The notes under the pieces are model-generated. The model was not told where the DNA came from. It saw nothing but the letters and a program-made list of their open reading frames with translations, and did not search any database. The translations under genes and the position numbers were made by a program. Positions 60,686 through 64,000 of a stretch of 64,000 bases of DNA are shown here, piece by piece. Positions within the stretch are counted from its first letter, which is position 1, and the number at the start of each line of letters is the position of its first letter. Origin of the DNA: Chitinophagales bacterium (GTDB lineage Bacteria; Bacteroidota; Bacteroidia; Chitinophagales; Saprospiraceae); the NCBI GenBank assembly GCA_013299105.1, contig JAAFJY010000026.1, forward strand, positions 1 through 64,000, read 5' to 3'.

Positions 60686-61999
60686 ATGAAAAAAACAATC
60701 ATAGCTAGTTTCATCCTGTTGTTGGCGATAAAAACAGCGGGAATTGCCCAAAACCTTAGCCTGGACGAAGCCATCCAGCGCGGCTTGGACCAGCGCAATG
60801 AGCTCAAAGGCAAGCAGGTCGAACTCCGCCTGGCCCAGGGTGCCGATGCCAAAGTCAAAGCAGCCTGGCGCCCCCAAGTCAACGTCAATGGCGACTTTAG
60901 GGTAAATACCCAACTACAAAAAAGTGTGATCCCGATCGGTCAATTCGGCAATCCTGGCGTGCCAGAAGATGCCACTAGTACTGTTGCTTTCGGGGTGCCT
61001 TTTCAAAACAGCCTGGGGCTCGACATTACCCAAAAAGTGATCGATCCCAAGCGCAACATTGATCGCAAAACCAATGCTACCCAGGTGCAAGTGCGCGAAA
61101 ACGACCTTGCCCAACAACAGCTCAACATCCAATACGAGGTCACCGAAGCCTACTTCGCAGCCTTGTACCAGAGCGAAAAACTCATCCTGGCCCAGCAAGC
61201 AGTGAACCGCGCCCAAGCAAATGTGGACTATTACCAAGTGCGGCTAAAAGATGGGACCAGCCTGAAAAACGACTTGGATCGGCAACGCTTGGACCTCAGC
61301 AATGCCCAGTTGAGCCTAAAAAAAGCCCAACAAGACCTGGAGCTTGCCCTGGCCAAGCTGAGTTATGAAATGGGTGAGGCTCAAAGCCAGACTCCTCTGC
61401 AACTCAGCGACAAATTGGGCAGCTTACTGCAAAAAACGGAAACCCAACTCAGCGACCAAAGCGCAAACCGTCAGGAATTGAAGGCCGAAATGCTACAAAT
61501 GGAACTAAATGAATTGAGTGCGCAGCAGCAATTGGGAAAGTTAAAGCCTACCCTTTCGGCTTATGGGAATTACTCACTTTTGGCCTTGAATGAGAATGTG
61601 AGTGCCTTCAATTACGTGGGTTTGCGCCTGACTATTCCAATTTACGATGGGAAAGCAGCCAAATTAGAAGCGGATGAATACCGCCTGCGCCAGCAAGTCA
61701 ATCAGTACAACATCGAAACGCTCAAAGCAGATTTTAATTACGAAACCCGTTTGACAGAAAAACAAATGCAACAAGCGCGTTTGGACTTGATCGAGACACA
61801 GAAAAACATCGACTTGGCCCGCCAAATCCTGGAAACCGATCAGTTTAGATTGAAACAAGGAGCAGTAGTACCCAACGACGTAAAGGCTAGCGAATACAGC
61901 CTGCAAACCGCCGAGGACAATTACCTCAGTGCAGTGTATAATTTCCTCAAAGCCAATTTGGAGTACCGCCGGGCCAGCGGGAATTTGGGCAGCAAATGA
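60686..61999 (+). CDS. TolC-family outer-membrane efflux protein
   Basis: 437 residues from the ATG at MKKTIIASFIL; an earlier ATG adds ten residues before the signal peptide. The signal peptide ends in TAGIAQ. The body shows the duplicated helical/strand pattern of TolC (LSLDEAIQRGLDQRNELKGK, YEVTEAYFAALYQSEKLILA, and again YETRLTEKQMQQARLDLIET). It is the exit duct for the pump encoded upstream and is the last gene before a terminator. Confidence 0.9.
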   Translation: MKKTIIASFILLLAIKTAGIAQNLSLDEAIQRGLDQRNELKGKQVELRLAQGADAKVKAAWRPQVNVNGDFRVNTQLQKSVIPIGQFGNPGVPEDATSTVAFGVPFQNSLGLDITQKVIDPKRNIDRKTNATQVQVRENDLAQQQLNIQYEVTEAYFAALYQSEKLILAQQAVNRAQANVDYYQVRLKDGTSLKNDLDRQRLDLSNAQLSLKKAQQDLELALAKLSYEMGEAQSQTPLQLSDKLGSLLQKTETQLSDQSANRQELKAEMLQMELNELSAQQQLGKLKPTLSAYGNYSLLALNENVSAFNYVGLRLTIPIYDGKAAKLEADEYRLRQQVNQYNIETLKADFNYETRLTEKQMQQARLDLIETQKNIDLARQILETDQFRLKQGAVVPNDVKASEYSLQTAEDNYLSAVYNFLKANLEYRRASGNLGSK

Positions 62000-62018
62000 T
62001 GACTTGCTCGATACATCA

Positions 62019-62062
62019 AAAAACCCGACTCCGCATTTGATTTGCGAAGCCGGGTTTTTTTA
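62019..62062. terminator. Bidirectional intrinsic terminator
   Basis: AAAAAACCCGACTCCGCA pairs imperfectly with TGCGAAGCCGGGTTTTTTT around a short loop. It separates the efflux operon from the convergent susD gene. Confidence 0.87.
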
Positions 62063-62082
62063 TTGGCTTAAAACTTGATCGA

Positions 62083-63732
62083 TCAATAACCAGGATTCTG
62101 CTTCAGAACCGCAGGTCCAACCTTGTCGATTTCATCCTGTGGGATGGGCAATACTTCATGCTTGTTGGCAGTCATTCTGGCACCACCCAAAGCGGAAGCC
62201 AATTTAGTACCTTCATAAGTAAGATAAGCATTGATGGTAGCCGTAGCAATACCCCAACGAACCAAGTCATAGAAGCGGTGGCCTTCGCCAGATAATTCCA
62301 ACTTGCGCTCGAAATACACAGCACTACGGGCCGCATTTTTGTCGGTCCAAGGTGTATTAAACAAACCGAGCACGTAGTTAGCGGCATTGGAGCCGTCGCC
62401 ACGCTTCACCCAGCTAGCAGGGTTGGCTGCACGAGCGCGAATCAGGTTTACGTATTCGCGGGCTTTTTCCAGGCTACCTACTTCCACTTCACATTCAGCC
62501 GCCATCAGCAAAACATCTGCAAAACGGATGATGGTATAGTTGAGCGCGGTATAACCAGGCGTCCAAGATGTATTGTCTTGCAGCGAGCCACGGTCTGATT
62601 TGTAGTAAGTGTACTTCTTAGGCGAATATGGTCCACCATTGGGCTGGTTGCGGATCCAGTCAGCACCAGGGTGATCCTGCCAATCGAGGAATGGGAGGCC
62701 ACGGCGACCTACTGACCAGTCAAGGCGTGGATCCAAGCGGCCTGCATCAGGAGTGAAAGCGGCCTTGGAATCCAAGCCCATGTCGTTTTTTACTTGGTTG
62801 TCACCTACGTTGTAGCTGCCATCCAGCAGTGGAAGGCCATTGGCATCTACCCGGAAAGAGTTCACCAATTCAAAGCTAGGCTGGAAGAAACCGCAGCAGT
62901 TGCCAGGGCCGTTAGGGCCCGTATTGTAAGGATAGTTCAAGTCAAACTCAGGGTTGGCGTTGTTCACACTACCCGTGTTGGCTGCGGCCTGGTAAGCCCA
63001 TACCGATTCTTCGTTGTTGTCGTTGCTGGCTTTGAATACGTCACCGTAGCGTGGCACCAAGCCGAACTTCTTGTTGTTGCTGGTTTTGCCATTGGCAATA
63101 CAAGCGTCGAACTGAGCTTTGGCTTCGGTGAACTTCTTCTGGTACAGCAGGATTTTGCCATAATAAGCAGCAGCAGCCCATTTGTTTACGCGGCCTACCT
63201 GAGCCTGCGTTTCGGGCAGGTTGTCGAGTGCAAACTTCATGTCTGCTTCAATCTTAGGCCATAGGTCTTGGTCGTTTTTCACGGCCTCGATGCCTTTACC
63301 GTAGTCCACGCTTTCATCCACAAAAGGCGTGTTGCCGAAGTTGCGCTTCAACTGGAAGTAATAGTGTGCACGCAAGAAGCGGGTTTGAGCAGAAATGCTC
63401 TTTTTGTCAGCCTCTGTTACATCTGGTTGAGCATCAGCTAATAAGCGTAGAACCAAATTACACCGGGCAATACCTTCATAAAGGCCGACCCAGTTTTCCA
63501 AAATCACCCCTTGTGTAGGCAGGTTTTCGAAACGTTGGATCGGGTTAATGTCCGCAAAGTCACCAGGGTCGGTGCCTTTGTTGGCATCACCACCACGGAT
63601 ACTACCCCAAACCCAGTTGGAAGGGCTGGCCATGCGTCGAGCACGACCATTGACCTGTGAATAAGCGGAGATTAAAGCGGACTCAATCCCCTTTTTTGAC
63701 GTTTGGCTGAACAGCTCGTTAAAAGGCAACAA
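62083..63732 (-). pseudogene. SusD/RagB-family nutrient-uptake protein, 5'-truncated
   Basis: 549 codons are open but the only start is TTG, and no ATG occurs before an in-frame stop at about 63774. The first recognisable residues (SKKGIESALISAYSQVNG) correspond to a point about 40-60 residues inside a normal SusD protein. The signal peptide and lipobox Cys are missing. The rest is well kept: TRFLRAHYYFQLKRNFGNTP, TPR-like helices, and C-terminal EGHRFYDLVRWG and EVLPIPQDEIDKVGPAVLKQ. Intact SusD lipoproteins bind glycans or other nutrients above a SusC porin. Without a lipid anchor this product would not reach the surface. Confidence 0.75.
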
Positions 63733-64000
63733 AATGAATCCCCAGGGTCTGGGTGCCTGGGTCAGTATCCACTATGGCAAGGGCAAGAACCAAGTGTGGG
63801 AGCACAACATCTACCGGGGCTATCTCTCCTCACAACAGCCAATTGCCCATTTTGGCCTGGGCACCTATAGTACGGCAGACAGTGTAGTAGTGACTTGGCC
63901 CGATGGCAATAAAAGCAAAATCGAAAAAGTAAAAGCGGGGCAGGTTTTGACCATTGCTTCCGAAACTGCTTCCACAAATCCTTTCATCCAGCTTGCTTTT
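63665..64000 (+). CDS. ASPIC/UnbV-domain protein fragment, open at both ends
   Basis: The plus-strand frame runs to the window edge. WLNSSLKGNKMNPQGLGAWV, then SIHYGKGKNQVWEHNIYRGY, IAHFGLGTYSTADSVVVTWP and a final VLTIAS are the complete ASPIC/UnbV domain that ends CRTAC1-like FG-GAP/VCBS exported proteins. The preceding hundreds of residues are absent: upstream the frame stops at 63662-63664 inside sequence that on the other strand reads as SusD. So this gene, too, has lost its 5' part at the same junction. The most downstream residues lie beyond the window. Confidence 0.7.

Overview
The window looks like a chromosomal segment of a free-living Bacteroidota, probably of the Saprospiria (Haliscomenobacter/Lewinella-like). 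The signs are two or three type IX secretion (T9SS) cargo proteins with C-terminal sorting domains, a SusD/RagB lipoprotein, several Bacteroidota-typical families (DUF3078, DUF5606, DUF4230), no Shine-Dalgarno-like leaders, and promoters of the Bacteroidota form TTG-N20-TAnnTTTG (clearest at 622-652 and 57354-57385). I assign the lineage from gene content, not from a marker gene. No rRNA, tRNA or CRISPR array was seen.

Layout. 1-7000: a GntR regulator and four catabolic enzymes (CoA-acylating semialdehyde dehydrogenase, zinc alcohol dehydrogenase, NAD aldehyde dehydrogenase, class II aldolase), ended by a 21-bp-stem bidirectional terminator. 7000-13700: mainly minus-strand envelope and housekeeping genes (OmpA lipoprotein, M15 peptidase, Usp, DUF3078, MscS-like membrane protein). 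13700-18700: ECF sigma factor, DUF92 protein, M3 oligopeptidase and DUF5606, with a long non-coding stretch holding a cloverleaf-like inverted-repeat structure. 18700-27600: HigB/HigA-ImmA toxin-antitoxin pair, GNAT, SWIM protein, beta-lactamase-like hydrolase, methyltransferase and unknowns. 27600-32300: repeat-rich DNA and a 987-residue T9SS protein made of seven near-identical units. 32700-42500: DUF4197, beta-barrel, CoaX, LacI, small membrane proteins, AraC, TPR protein, Crp/Fnr and PP2C-like genes. 42600-54500: UvrA, an FAD oxidoreductase, a T9SS protein with a Gly/Thr repeat linker, GmhA-like isomerase, ClpB, DUF4230 and a VOC protein. 54450-56510: a two-gene Septu-type anti-phage module (AAA ATPase plus HNH protein). 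56580-62000: MarR regulator divergent from an ABC-ATPase/HlyD/permease/TolC efflux operon. 62080-64000: a 5'-truncated susD abutting, on the opposite strand, a 5'-truncated ASPIC/UnbV-domain gene.

The most unusual layer is the repeats. At least three families of short non-coding elements with terminal inverted repeats are scattered between genes. Family A (about 161 bp, TIR GAGNRTGTTTAAA) is flanked by 3-bp TNA duplications in three copies. Family B (about 180 bp) has imperfect 22-bp ends. Family E (77-136 bp) is an almost complete palindrome. These elements separate genes of apparent operons (catabolic, toxin-antitoxin, efflux), and in two cases an E element overlaps the stop codon of the preceding gene.
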